Counted from the stretch's first letter, positions 35,384 through 48,616 are shown. The stretch is DNA of 64,000 bases from Verpa conica (GCA_033030425.1 JAUFSD010000007.1:1736001-1800000), one strand, 5' to 3'. Program-made: numbers and translations. Notes: generated by a model not told the origin, from the sequence alone.

Positions 35384-38300
35384 TGTCGTTATTGCAGGCA
35401 GGCAGGCACTTTTGGAGTTTCTAGGATGAAGCGAGATGAAGTGATAGATGAGGTCACGAGGCGGGTATCAATCACAGGGCGGAGTGGCCGAGGGTGAGGG
35501 TGAGGCTCAACAAAAAGGCAACCCCAGCACGAGGGTCGAGTCACCGTGATAATCTTTAACTCACTACCGCCTCTACCGCCTGTAAATATTATTCCAGTGC
35601 CTAGAATAGTAACTCGATGCAGTGCTACATCAAGGGTCACCCCGCAATGTGATTGTTAAGCCACGTTCACCAATTGCTTCCCCTCCACCCCTGGGAGTGG
35701 AAAGATAAGCTCGTGGGACACACCTAGTAGCAGCTAGCGGGAGATGAGTGACATCCATCTCGTACGAAAGTTACATCGCAGGTTGCATCATGCAGGTACT
35801 ACTTACTTTGTGCGAGTCGAGTCGAGTCGAGTCGAGTGGTGGGAAAATCTTACGAGCATCTTGCCCATTCGTCCGGTTAAGTGGCCGGCAAGCCGGGATA
35901 ATTCTATCTCATCGCAGCATCGTGTCCATCGCGATTCAAAGTGGAGCTAGGAAGGGGCCGGGTGTGCCTGGATGGCTTGTTCCTCGGGTACGGTAGTTTC
36001 TCTTTTGCTGCCTATCGATTAAACCGTTTGATTCTCCCGACCGCATAATGATATGATAGTGGTCTATCAAATTCATTTATGTCTATCCACATCCCCCCCC
36101 CACTTGTAGTAGCCCATGACATCGCCTCCATTTGGATGTGATATCCGTTATTTCCTCAAGCGAGAATTGTCTGATTCCTTTATTCTCAAGTAGAGTAGCC
36201 ACGCGGTGCAAATGTTCCCACTATTCTCCCCGCGACGGATACGAGGAACGCGAGCCTCCGGCCCTACCGGTGCCGCGCTCTCCGGGAAGAAACAATTGCT
36301 CCGAATACTCCGAGCAAGAAATTAAGGTAGAAAGCCTAAAATAAAACTAGAGTAACTAATCTAGTCAAAAAGATCATTCGAGACATGATATTCGAAACGA
36401 TGTACGCGTATCTCAGAGATCAGCCATTTATACCATTCATAGTAGCATTAAATAATGATGTATGCATTGCGTCGATGGCGTAAATATATTCCCTGAATAG
36501 GAGTATGAATTGCCGTTCCCGACGTGGGGGTGCACTTCGAGATAGAGACTAGCCCTACCGACGATGATTTCCAATTCAGACTCGCTTCTTATCGTGGACT
36601 AGGACGAAGGGAATTCACGGCGGCTATGCGCAGTTACCGTGTTTTTCTCGATGAACAGATCCTTCCCCCCCACCACCGCGGTCTGTGTAGATGCGAACGA
36701 CTCAGGGAGGAAATCGTGAAGCTTCTATAGAACCGGAGGGACTATCCTGCTAGTCAGTCCACCACCACCGAGAAAAAACGAAACTCACCTCTCACCAAGG
36801 CCGAAACCAAACTGATGCCTGAAAAGAAAAAAATTATGCAAGGATCTTATTCCCCGTTCCGGGAAAGAAATATTCAGTATTGAGGGTAAGCCTCAACAAA
36901 ACACGTGGAAACCCTGGTCCCTGCCCCTGTAGATCCCTATTCAAGCTCAAAGGGGCAATGAGCTCGAACCGCACGCCACAGTCTTGGTGTACGCCGTTTG
37001 TGGTCTGTGGCCTGTACGCGCAAATCACTAATGTTTCGGGAATCCCGAAACGGCTGTCAACTGTGCCTATCACTCAAAGACGAGGAAGGGGTGCGACTTC
37101 TGTCCGAATGTTCTAGGACTTTGCATACACGCCCACAGAAACATTTCTCCTATTTTTGCGAGGGGCCATGTTTCTTTCCTTTTTACTCTCTTCTTTGTTT
37201 TCTTTTTTCCTTTTCCCTTTTCTCATAATAAGAATCAAAAAAAGTTTGATGTTATGTCGGTTGCCTCCTGTGTTGTACCCCCCCCCTTTCTCCTGCAGAG
37301 TTAATGAATTTTATTTAAACTTTTTTTGACGAAGGTATTTCCGGACAAGTACCTGTGCAGTGTGTGTGTGTGTGGTACTTAGACGATGTACATTCAGTCT
37401 GATTTCAGATAGATCATAAACATACATCTTAAGAAAGTGTTTAATTGGTACAGTTATTTAGTAAAGCCTGTCCAAGGTCGAGCGCAGCGCCAAACCCCGG
37501 TGCGGAGACGGAGAAAAAAAAATATGCTTTGTCCCCTGAGCGTCCAGAGTGTTCTGTCAATCGTACACAGACACACTGACAGGAAACAGGCGTGTTGCTC
37601 CTTTTCCTCGAATGATCAATTTCCCGATGGAATGATGATGCTATTGTCTACGCAAGACTCCGTTTCATACAAAGCGAGCGCGCGCAACGAGGAGTCCAAC
37701 CTGCTTTCGCTTCTGCATATAATTCCTTATTCGAGAAATTTGTTGGTTATTCTAAAATATCCGCCCAAGCTTCTCGCGATCGTTATCCATACTTTGCATC
37801 GTTGATCTTACTCCTTGCCTTACCGCAGTCCACTTACAAACCGAAGAGGGAGGAGGGAGGGAGAAAAAAAAAGGGCAATTTGCCACCGCTCGGCCTCGCC
37901 TATGGACCAGTGGAATATTCTATTGTTCTACCCCAGTTTCGTTTGGGCTGGTGCTGCGGTTGCTGGTGCGTCTTTCTCGCGTGGGGGGGTGACTGTAAAT
38001 GGCTACTGGTCGCCTTATGACCCTGCATACAGCTGTGGCTGCTTCTAGATTCCTCTGTCTCTCTTTTCTGCTTGCGAACCACATTGCGCGCACTGCGCGA
38101 TCCTGAGGCTTGTATCAATGACCTGAGTTACCGTAACTGCCACCCCCGAAACGTCCCAACGTCATGGATTGTCTCTCGTTTATCAGAGTTTCAAATTCAG
38201 CAGCGGAGTGCTACAACTCCACAAATCGTTCTCTCCCACTCGGCACCTTTGCTTAAGAGATCCTTGTAGATTCGTCGACTCTTCATCCCCAGAGTCAGTC

Positions 38301-41300
38301 AATGTTTCGTTGGAACCCTCACGATCAGCAGCAAGAAGTAGCAGGTCGTCGGAAATTTGACAAAGGGGGCATTGTTTGACTCCATCATCCAATAGAGCAG
38401 TCGTATTCTCGTGGAAGTATTCATGGAAGGTATCATAAATTCTCCATACAATTGAATTTATCGGCCTTACCTCGGGATTATTATTCTAAAAATCACGGGC
38501 GCCGCTACAGTTCGGTATCTCCACATGCTCTATGATTGGTCGATACGCGGGGCAAGACGTCTAGGCTGGCTTGACTGTCAAGTCCACAAAAGCGCCACAT
38601 TTATCGCTATGGGTTCCGTTTAACTACGGTAACATCTCCGCGACACCGACAACATGGTCACCGGAAAAAGATCGCGAGTGAGGGTAAGCTGCATAGCACG
38701 CACTGCATGTGTTCCTGAATGTTTGTGGTAGCAATCGTGTGGCGTATCTGCTGCAGTTGTGGTACAAAGGCAAAAAAAGTGGAGAAAGAGGAAGTTTGAT
38801 ATATGAGAACCAAGACCTGAAAAAACCCAAGCCTCTTGAGGAGCTTATTGTCCCGGAATAGGAGAGGTGCGGTTCAACTGCGGTGTGACATAGCTAGGGG
38901 GGGAAGCAAGGAGGCGAGAGGGGAAAAAAACGTGGCAGCCCCGATTGATTGCCTGTCAACAGTACGGCAACCAGATTTTCCGCAGTGGTAGTTTTTTTTT
39001 TTTTCTCGCCTGATATTCCTGTCTTTAGCGATCCACTTGATATTAGTACCTTATTAATCAATCGCGAGATATCGCGAAATATTCACATGGGGGGGGATCT
39101 CTATCTTTAAGGTCAATATCAAGAGCACATGTGCCCCCCACGCGGTGTAGCCGACGGAAAAATTCAGCTGAACGATTCCCGATATATATGCCGATATGAC
39201 TGGACGGAGAGCCTATTTTTGAGCTAGAAACAGAGTTTTCCTCACTTTCTCTTTAAGGGTCCTCTCGGGAGAAGTGAAAACTCGCCTCGGGCTGTTTGGG
39301 CCGAGCTAGATAATAGGGTAGCGGTAGTTGACGTGAAGGCAAAAGAAAGAGATCTTTAGTGCTTTCTGTCGATTTGGCTATACCGTGATGGGCCTGGACC
39401 GCTCCTCCGTTCCTGGTTCTTGGCGGGGGGTGGGGGAGTTTGGCGGTCAAGAAGGCCAACGGCCTCACCTTGTTCCGTTTCGATTCAGTAAAGTCTCTTT
39501 TGGCCGATCTCCCAAGTTCGTCACCGCGTAGTTGCCTCGTCCAGGCACCAGATTAATTGGTTTCATCCTTTGCGGCTAGCTGTTGCCGTCGCTCTGGATG
39601 TACATTCCGCACGAGGTTTCGCTCGTGTAAAAGGGGAGGATGTGCGGAGATGGAAGTTTCTTTTTCCTTTCCCTCTTTGGGAGAGGTTCCCTTTCCTTTA
39701 TTTCTAGGACGTCTCTTTAATTTCCGTTTAGGCAGGCCGGTGTCTGTTTTTTGGCCGTCTTCGTCTTGATCTCTGTTTCTCAATGTGTCCATATATGCTT
39801 TGCCCCTCTTTTTATTACCATTATCTTTCTTGGAAGGCGGGCTTTCCTCCTTTTTTTCCCTCGTCTCGCCGCGGTTGATACCAGAGCCCCGAGATTTTCC
39901 GTTTTGTAGGTGACGGAGGGGCCTGTCATACGATGTAGCGGCCGGTGGGTCAGTCTGTCAGGCAGCGGTGTCGCTGCTGTAGAATTTGAGGTTGTATGTA
40001 CATGTACATAGTTTGTAGTGGTCCCTTGCCCTAGATGCAGATTCCCGACAAAACGGATCAGGAACCCCTCGACCCTTGCTCAAGCAGGCACACAAGACAC
40101 ATCTCTTTCTTCGGAAGGGTACATACATGAGAGTAGGGTGAGTATATACGTAGGTGGATACGGGTACACACGCACGCACACGACCATCTCATCCTGAATT
40201 ACACCCCCTTGTTGGGAAGGACTGTCCAGCTGATCAGATGGATGGGTGATGGGGGGGTAAAGTCCGGGCAGAGGGAGGCCAGCGTAACCCATGCATTCAG
40301 AGCATTATAGAATACCTCACTGATGAGAGTGGTGTTTGGGTGGGGGGGGAGGTGTTTGTTTGCCCCGCCCGCCCTTACGTCGTCTGAAGTTGCCATGAGC
40401 TTATTTCTCTGAGGTTTCACGGTGTCTGGATGCATCTTGACCTGAAGGATACATCCACTCACTTACTTACTCACTCACCCACCACCCACCCTCTACTCAC
40501 TCACTCACTCACAGCTCACAGCTCACTAATGACTTGATATCGGAGAGTACTGTTCATCAGTGCGGGAAAGGGTGTAACCGTGTCCTCTAATAGATCCTCA
40601 TCCATGCCTAATCACACTCCTCATCCCCATCCAGAACCCTCCATTCGCCGTGCCCTCCATCCCCATCCCATCCATCCCCATCCCTCCCCTCACCCCCCTG
40701 CGGCTATGTCGTCAGTGCTCGTAGTCCACCACGAGGAACTCAACAGGGGGATGTTGCTCATCATAAAAAAAAGGGAAAACACAAGTATGGACAGTAAAAT
40801 AAATAGCCCTTAGAACCCCCTCTATCCCTATACTCAGCACCTTACACCTTGTTACATATCGACAAATCAAGCCATCCTCTCCATATTGACCCCCCCCCGT
40901 AACTCGGCGTTGAAGTTCGTATCATTGCTTTTGTGTTCTAGCCACTGGTCCGCACCCACACCCACACCCACACCCTCTACACCGCCTTCTGCTACTCTCC
41001 GCGGAGGGTTGCGTAGATTAAACAGCCATACATCATAGGTATATACATATACGCATACATACATAAACCCACTACACATACACAGTTACATCCATACTCT
41101 GCATCCGACACAACCTGGGGCTGAAACACGCGCAAACCTGCCTGGACCCACACTTCCTCACATCACCTCATCCCCCATCTCACACATTCTACGGGAGCCG
41201 AAATCGTCCAAGACTGAATCCGAAACTCGTGCGCTGCCGCGCTGCTTGTGTTGCTACTACTGCTGCTGCTGCTGTTGCCTACCCACTGCACCGCCTATTT

Positions 41301-41374
41301 TTGCCTGCAATTCACGCAGAGCCTCCAAACAACCGCTCCCCTACTAGCCGGGTTCCTATTCAGCATCCCACCGG
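35384..41374. other. Gene-poor region, about 6 kb, with microsatellites
   Basis: No well supported gene. A weak candidate exon is 36509-36730 (plus), readable as FEIETSPTDDDFQFRLASYRG and ending at a stop, preceded at about 36220-36330 by another fair frame (PRDGYEEREPPALP). No ATG start or clean splice join ties them together. Simple repeats include CATCC/CCCATC-type tracts (40620-40690), CTCA/CTTA tracts (40455-40520) and CACACC tracts (40950-40980). CAG/CTG-type triplets lie near 41258-41276. Otherwise nothing seen. Confidence 0.45.
35813..35837 (+). repeat. GAGTC pentanucleotide microsatellite
   Basis: Five consecutive copies of a GAGTC/CGAGT unit between two non-repetitive flanks. Likely length-variable. 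Confidence 0.85.
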
Positions 41375-41382
41375 TATATAAA
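41375..41382 (+). promoter_or_regulatory. TATA-like element, distal
   Basis: TATATAAA within a C-rich upstream region, about 350 bp before the small ORF at 41731. A second identical element lies 221 bp downstream. Confidence 0.35.
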
Positions 41383-41489
41383 CTTCCTGACTCCGACCAC
41401 CCTCGACAATCCTCATCATAAGCCAGTTCATCCCGAGCCACCACCACACACACACACATATATATACACCACACCTCCCCGCTACCTCA

Positions 41490-41590
41490 CACTACCTCAC
41501 TGCCTGGCTACCCACTACCTGACTACTCACTACCTGACTACTCACTACTTGGCTACTCACTACCTGACTACCTGACTACCTCACCACCTC
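41490..41590 (+). repeat. ACTACCTGACTACTC-type minisatellite
   Basis: An imperfect tandem array of about 15-18 bp units (CTACCTGACTACTCA with variants) covering about 100 bp between the two TATA-like elements. It may lie in a promoter or leader. Confidence 0.8.
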
Positions 41591-41595
41591 CACAA

Positions 41596-41603
41596 TATAT
41601 AAA
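41596..41603 (+). promoter_or_regulatory. TATA-like element, proximal
   Basis: A second TATATAAA, 128 bp before ATG 41731. It is followed by a pyrimidine-rich stretch with CTTCTCTC and ACATTCACA just before the ATG, the usual look of a well-expressed fungal promoter and leader. Confidence 0.5.
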
Positions 41604-41730
41604 CATCAAAGGATCCCCCCCTCGGTATCCATCCAATAACTTCAATTGCCTCCCAACCAATACAGCACCCCCGGGTCTAAACTTCGAGTAAACAATCTCC
41701 AGTCTTCTCTCAAAGTCACATACATTCACA

Positions 41731-41883
41731 ATGCCTGCTCCTTCGCAAACTCTCGTCAACCCCAATGACCCTACCTCTCTTAGCTCGCTGGGCTACAACT
41801 TCAATGGTCCTGCTCCCTCGACCATCCCACCATGCCCTGGTCCTCCCCCAAACAGGCCCCTCCCTCCTACTCCTAGCAAATAG
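41731..41883 (+). CDS. Candidate small proline-rich protein, 50 residues
   Basis: An ATG frame of 51 codons ending TAG at 41881-41883. The product starts MPAPSQTLVNPNDP, has a middle SLSSLGYNFNGPAP and ends PPPNRPLPPTPSK; about a quarter of residues are proline. There is one Cys, no signal peptide and no membrane segment. Codons are C-ending and uniform, unlike random frames in this AT/CT-mixed region. The context is promoter-like: two TATATAAA elements, a CT-rich leader and a favourable start context (TCACAATGCC). The PPPNRPLPPTP tail resembles SH3-ligand sequences. Family unknown. It could also be an upstream ORF or first exon of a longer transcript; no good donor was found inside it. Confidence 0.45.
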   Translation: MPAPSQTLVNPNDPTSLSSLGYNFNGPAPSTIPPCPGPPPNRPLPPTPSK

Positions 41884-44664
41884 GCCACTACCACAATCCC
41901 TCCTCAGCTCGCAGTTGCATCACATGCCGTGAGCTCACACTAAAAGAACTACTCCCACACTTCCTGGCGCGCACAAGTCCTTTGCCGCCTTTTACTCCTC
42001 CACCACAATTCCACACTACGATTGAGAGCCGGCTCTCTTTCTCTGTCTATCGATCCTCGATCACACAATCTCCACACTCTACAAACGACGATGATACGAA
42101 AAAAAAGCACGAACGAACGTACGGGATGCGAGGCAGAAATCATGCACTGAATTGGGAAGGGGAAAGCATCTGGGAGCATTTCTTATTTCCTTTAGTTTAT
42201 ACTCTCTCTCTTTCGTCATTTCCTTGGGTGTTTTATTCATAAAGGAACGGAGCTAGTGGTTTTTGGTTTTGATTTTTCCTTTTTTTTCCCTTTCCTTTTT
42301 CCTCCTATTTCTCGCTTGGTTTCTTGTCAGGGCGTACGATGGGCTTTCTATTTTTATTGACAACTGTGGGCTATCTGATATGCACAGCAGTTTCTGGTTT
42401 TCTTTTGTCTGGCTTTCTGGTTTTATTTTGTATTCGACTGCATTATGGTCTGGTTCTGGGGTAACGTGGGCATGGTAGTATATATTAGCTATCGGTATTA
42501 GCACATATCATAATCTTAATATCATAATTCTCTCAAAAGATACTCATGACTTGATAGATTTTCAAATGTGATGTTCCTAGTTCTGGTGGTGGTACTGTTT
42601 GAGCGTTCCCGTACCTGGCAGCCGTTCCTGTTACCTGTTCCTGGCGTGCTGTAGTCATAGCTCGTCAATCAGTCAGCCCTAGTTCCAGGGAACCCCCGAA
42701 TTGCTGAGCCACCCTGTACACCCGATAAAACCAAGGGCTGGTAACAAAATAAAGGGGCCAATGTTCGCGAATATTGACGTTGCCGCGAATAGCGCCCTTC
42801 CGGTGCCTACAGAAGGTACGTGTATTTACATCCCTTTCTACCAACCGAGTTATGAATCAGCTATTTTTGCACTGTAAGGGCTCATTCAAATTCGAGGGGG
42901 AGGGGGAGGAGGAGGATTTTTTTATTTTATTTTTTTATTTTTTTTATTTTGGTATTTAATCAATCGGAGGTCTCTGTTATGTCTCGGACCCTTGTGTTTC
43001 CTCTCTCTCTTTCCTCTCTCTTTCCTCACCCTCTCCGTGTTTTCCGTCGGCCCGATTTGACTCTAAAGGGGGGGACCGAAGAAGTTGCCGTACGTTCCTC
43101 CTTCACACACACACACACCCCTACACTCCTACCACACACTCTTTCCCTCCCTCCACTTCCTTGTTAATACCAATTGCGTATTATACATTTCATTAACATC
43201 CGGGGTACCGTACTCTATTTCACAAGATAGAAGGGGAGGAGGGGTGAGGGGTGAGGGGGAGGGAGGAAAGGGAAAAAATACAATCTATAATTAGGTACTA
43301 TTTGAGGATCCTCCGTTCGCGTGACCTAGAAACCCTCTCTCTATCTCTATCTATCTCTCTATTCCCCCCTCATTCCTGTACTACATTATGAAAAGAAAGA
43401 AAAAATCAAGTATTTTTTTTTTTATTTTTTATTTTTTTTTCTCCATCCTCCCCACCCCCCCCCCTCTAGGGTAAGGGGGGGTATCTATAATGTGTACCGG
43501 ATACGCAATGCATACAATCGCAGTAACAAGAAGTAACTCCGTCTTAGCTCAACAAAAAAAAAAAAAGAACCTCCCTCACCACCACCACCCTTCACACGGC
43601 CTCGCCGGTGCTATAGCATGACTTAATATACCCTCCCCCCCTATACCGGCCTATTGTATAGTGAATGCCGCAATGTATCTAGGGGTCCGGGGGTGGTCGG
43701 GGGGAGGGTATGGAGATCAGTTTCGAAGAGTGGTACCCTCCCAACAAAAATCCGGAGTTAATTGTAACCGGAGGAATGACTTATTCCCGGGGGGTGGGGG
43801 AGAGAGAGAGAGAAAGAGAGGAGTTAAAGCATAAAGCAATATCGTAATTTATTTTTATTTTAACGATTTTGCGGGGAAGCCATGTATTACTAGGGGGGGA
43901 AAGTACGGTACTAACTATCTCGGGTATTATATCTCGCACTCAATTATGTAGAACAGAATAGAATAGAATTTGAATTTTAGAGAGAGAGAGGGGGGGACTT
44001 GATGACTAGACTAGACGTTTTGTGTTCCTGTGCCTGGAGCACGTACAGCTCGTGTAACGGGCCCCCCTCTGCTCTACGCTCTCTCTCGCGCCCCATGGTT
44101 GCAGTTCTTGTACGCCCTTGGCTTTTTTTTTTTTGAGTGGGATTGACCGGTGATCTTCAATAGCGGTTGTAGCCGCTCTCTCTCCGGGGGGTAGGAGGGA
44201 CTGTCATAGACTGTCACTCGTTGGGTTGATTAATCACTCGATCTAAGGTCTAAGCTAGCCTTCCTACCGCTTATCGAAGAGCCGGAGGTCTTCGGTTATC
44301 GATAGCCGCGCGTGGAGGAAGCATTAGGGGGGGGGAGGATGGAAGTAAAAGAATGCATGCTAACCAGCTTCCTTATTGTCAATGCAAAGGTCGAATCGAA
44401 TTCCCCCACACACATATCCCCCCAATTCCTTCATCCTTTTCCCCGACGGTGGTGGTGATAATTTTATTATAGGGGGGGGAGGGGATCACGTTAGGTCCCA
44501 CGCGTTCGTTCGTGGTCCTTGTCTTGGGTTAATCCGGCCAAGAAAGGGGTGGAGAGGAATGAAAAAACTTAAAGAAGAAAAAATAAATAAATAAAAAACC
44601 CCTCCTCCTCGTTACAATTTTCCTATATCGTGAAGTATACATTACTGTATTATCGCTATGGCCC

Positions 44665-44699
44665 TGTGCGCGCGCGCGTGTGTGTGTGTGTGCGTGTGC
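44665..44699. repeat. Alternating purine-pyrimidine tract (CG)n(TG)n
   Basis: About 35 bp of strict purine-pyrimidine alternation: a CG block of about 12 bp followed by a TG block and a GC-containing end. Such sequence can adopt left-handed Z-DNA under supercoiling. Confidence 0.85.
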
Positions 44700-45902
44700 C
44701 TTGACAACGGACAGACAGACGAGAGAGCTATTTACAGAGAGGTGCGCACTCGTGAGAATGAGGTGTGAGAATATGGTCCACTTCTTACATGGGTGTGTGT
44801 GTTTCGAATATTGGGTATCAACATAAAAAAAAAAAGAATGTCACGTCGGCTCAATTGATGTCCGAGTCAAGCCACGGGGGGCGGACGTCAAACCTTTTGA
44901 TGATCCTCATTCCTTTTACTTTTCCCCACTCACATCTCCCCCTATTAGCTATCGGGGAGAGGGAGAGGGAGAAAGCCGGGGTAGCTGTAATAAATACATG
45001 TGCGTATGTGCGTAATGCTTGGCGATAAAGGTACCATGCGATGAAATAGTGGATAGATTAAACCATGGCTTTTTTTTTATTTTAATTATTTCCTTTTTTT
45101 TAATACCCTCTCTCTATATTTCAGGTGTGTATGATGTGCGGGTATTTTCACACATCCCGGGTGATCAATGATGATCCGGAAAAACTTTTTTTTTCTCCCC
45201 CCCCTTTGTACGATTAACTTCCGTATCAAGGGTTCCTGCGTTGATTATTGTATTGGGCATGGGGGAGTATAGGATGAGATGGATGAATGATTCAATTACA
45301 GCCATGCTTAGGCAACAGTAGCAAGAAAGAATTAATCAACCGGACCTGCAATCCGTGAGATTATACCATATAGAACTGTTTATAGAGTCCTTTTTCTCCA
45401 TTTCTACTGCCAATTGAATATGTGGCTAAACTCTCACCGGGGGAAGGGGGGGGATATATGTTTGCATTGTTTCATGGCTAGGTAGAAGCATTGCCTAATT
45501 AATTGAAGATCTCTATCTCGAGACTTCGGTTGGAGGTTTATCCGTATCGGACGTATGACGGGGGGGTGGTACCTGTATAGATTCACTCATTTCAGGTACG
45601 ATCGAGGGAGAAAAGATTAAAAGCAATCAATATCAATATCGAGAAAACTTTAAAAAAAGAAGGGTATTCTACCTGCGTCCGTGGTTGCATCGGTGTCACT
45701 CTCAATCCTTGGTCGCTTGGCAGTTTAGGCGTTAAGGGCTAGCTCCCGGAGGAGAGAAAAGGGCCCCTGTAAGGCTAAAGCCTGGAGAATCTCGGAGGGG
45801 TGGTGTTGAGGCCAAGTCCCACCGTGGCGATCGGGAGTTCATCCCGTCTCTTGCTCAGCTCCAGCGCCTCTTGTACTGTAGATTACCCGCCGGGGTGCAA
45901 GG

Positions 45903-45972
45903 GCAGCCAGCAGCCGGTAGCCAGCAGCCAGCCAGCAGCCAGCCAGCCAGCCAGTCAGCCAGTCAACCAGCC
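45903..45972 (+). repeat. CAGC/CCAG tetranucleotide-type microsatellite (left arm)
   Basis: AGCC-type units repeated over about 70 bp with small interruptions (CCGGTAG, AGTC). The complementary GGCT type recurs 140 bp downstream, making an inverted pair. Confidence 0.85.
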
Positions 45973-46108
45973 TAGACCAGCCCATCAAGCCTTGGGATAA
46001 CGCCGGGCGGATATTCTAAAATACTCAATACACAATTACTCTGCCGCCTTCTATGCTCCCCTATCGGTGGATCTGGTCAATGTGTAGGGCAGGTCAGGCT
46101 CATCATGC

Positions 46109-46131
46109 ATGGCTGGCTGGCTGGCTGACTG
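46109..46131 (+). repeat. GGCT tetranucleotide microsatellite (right arm)
   Basis: GGCTGGCTGGCTGGCTGACTGC, the reverse complement of part of the AGCC-rich tract at 45903-45972 including the AGTC interruption. The two could pair as a hairpin with a loop of about 140 bases. Confidence 0.85.
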
Positions 46132-46262
46132 CTGGTCCACATGGTGGCATGACCCGAGATCCCCGATACTCGAGCTTTTAATCTATCTGGTGACTTTGTC
46201 GTCTCCCCCTCCCCCCCCACCACTGCAGCTCCGACTATTCGGGTTCCAGGCACTCGGTATTG

Positions 46263-46280
46263 CGTTACGTTACGTTACGT
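46263..46280 (+). repeat. GTTAC pentanucleotide microsatellite
   Basis: Three to four copies of GTTAC in a row. Short and likely variable. Confidence 0.8.
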
Positions 46281-48578
46281 TTGTGTTCGGCCGCGGAAAC
46301 GGGAAGTGTGTGACGGAGTAGATCCGGAGACAAGATCTGCTCCGAGCAGAATATGAAGCATGGGTCCTGATTGGACCGTATAGTTTGGGTTGGGAGGGGA
46401 ATCCAGTGGTAGCAATGTGGAAATCTGATCTCCAAGATATGATCTCCACGCAGTCCAGACTTTCGGAGGCTGATTTTGTTTAAACCCTTTTTTTTTTTCT
46501 TTTCATGCACGAGCCTCGTGTTTCTTTTTTTTTTTTCTTTCGTTTTTTTTCTTTTACGCCTCTAAAGTCACGGTGTATCATCCGATATCTCGACTGATGT
46601 TTTTTTTCCTTTTGTTTCCTTTTGAGATTCTGACGAGTCGCAACACAGTCTGGGGACTATTTTAGAATCATAGTGGGGTTTCGGGCTGATCAAGAGGTCC
46701 GAATAAGCAGTGACCCTTTGAACCAATGAGGTGTATCCGGACTTTGACGTCTGGCCCCTCTCCCCCTCGCCCCCCCTCCGAGCGGCTTATTCAGGTTTCG
46801 GTAGTAAATGCCGAATATTCGCAAGCTTTTCTCCGCGAGGCGCACGGTAGTTCAAGACATGACTTCTCGTGGGGTATTGACTTCTGTGCGCAAAGACTTT
46901 TTCTCTAAATATCTTCGGTAATTTTTACCTCCACACCCTCCCCCCTTCTAGAGGTTGATAATAAATCACGTCGGTTTATTCGTTTAGAAACATTCGTTTC
47001 GGGAAGGACACCGGAATTAGTACGGGAACCCCGAGACAAGTCATGGGAATCCCCGAAGCCTGTATTGAATCAGATTGTCATGAGCATCGCGAATCTGTTG
47101 GGGGTGATCGGAAAGGAGAATGAGGACGTGTGGTCCTTACTGGGGGGGGATATCACTCTAGAAATAGCATAAAGGAAAGACATTAAAATTATCTGCGAAT
47201 TATAACTTAGGGGGGTTCTATGATTACTGAGAAAGAATTCAAGGTTTATGCGATGCCGTTATCTGACTTTTTCTTAGGGGGATCGGCTATCATGACATGT
47301 GATCCGTTTTCAATCTATTGGCATCCGACTATTCGGAGAAAGGAGCCAAGTCTCAGGCCAAACTCTTGGCCCGGGGACTACTGGTATCGGGAACACCCGA
47401 GCACAGACTTTGGGGGTCTGAACATAGAGAAGTCCAAGTGTATTTCGTTATTTTTATTTTAAACCTGTTTTCGGGGTGAAAGACTTGATGACTGTTGGTT
47501 CACTATTAGCAAGGCAGAGAGAAGGAGAGAGAGAGACTCATGTGACGAACATGAGCGGCGTTAGCTATAACTTCCGGTTGGGTAGAAATCTGAATAGACT
47601 AAGTATACATTATGTCAGAAGTCAGTGCGTATGTCGGACGTCCAAGGGCCTGGATCACCACTTATCACTAGGTCGCCGAACGCATAGGAAGTTATTGGTT
47701 GTCAAAGAGTTTCAAAAAGATATGAAGAGTATAATATTCTTGTCTGTGACATACGCGGGGGGGAGGAGATACTGTAAGCTATGTTTATAGTATCTTACAC
47801 CTTTAGATGCTGTCACCGAGATCGAGAAGGCAGTTATCCATCCGAATATTCTTACTGAGATGATACATGCGAAGAGCGCTGTAAGTTTGAAACGGGGGGT
47901 GGGGTGAGGGAGTCTAGGAATTAGGTTGGAGTTATCCAACTACCGCGCGATAAATCCTTTTTTTTAAAAAAAAACAAACCATCTGAACTGAGTCATTCTG
48001 ACGCCCAAAGATCTAGATGTCACAACACTCTCTCTCGCCCTCTCTCTTTCTCTACTTAAAAGTCTAGATGTCATCGGCGCCTCCAATGGATTGTCGTTCG
48101 TCATTTGTATGTTCTAGGCCCTATCGGTGTCTAGTCCCCTCTCTCGATCCCCCGCCTTTATCTGCTCTAACCGAGTCGAGAACCATAGCCGTATATTACT
48201 GATGATTATAAGTATATACTGAATATTATTACTTATCCCCGACAAAAGACAAAAAAAGACTAAACATTATATAAGCGAGATGGGTGTAATTAGTTTATCT
48301 CTCTTGAATGTGCGCGGTGAATTTCTCTCCATCTCGGTTGGACAGTTAGGCTAGGGGACACGCGGCCAGTCTAGGTCTGTCTAGATCTCTTTTAACTGTT
48401 TAGTTGTATTAATCCCAACGTACCCGTTTTCTGTCTCCTACGGAATTATCCATCCACCCCCCTTGTAAAAAGGGAATAATGTAGATCGATCTCTAAGGAA
48501 GCGAGAGAGCGCCATCTAGTATGATCTAGACTTGTAAAGTTTGTTGTGTGTCTAAGAACGTTCGAGATCTGTAGTGGT

Positions 48579-48579
<1 letters not shown>

Positions 48580-48614
<35 letters not shown>
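48580..48614 (+). repeat. 35-nt T homopolymer
   Basis: An uninterrupted T run of 35, the longest homopolymer in the window, followed by about 130 bp of GT-rich sequence with further T and G runs. On the other strand it is poly(A). No gene ends next to it. Confidence 0.9.

Positions 48615-48616
<2 letters not shown>

Noticed and set aside
37437..37805. 122-codon plus-strand frame in the gene desert
   Set aside because: No motif, abrupt composition, basic Arg/Lys clusters from simple sequence, and no promoter or intron signals.
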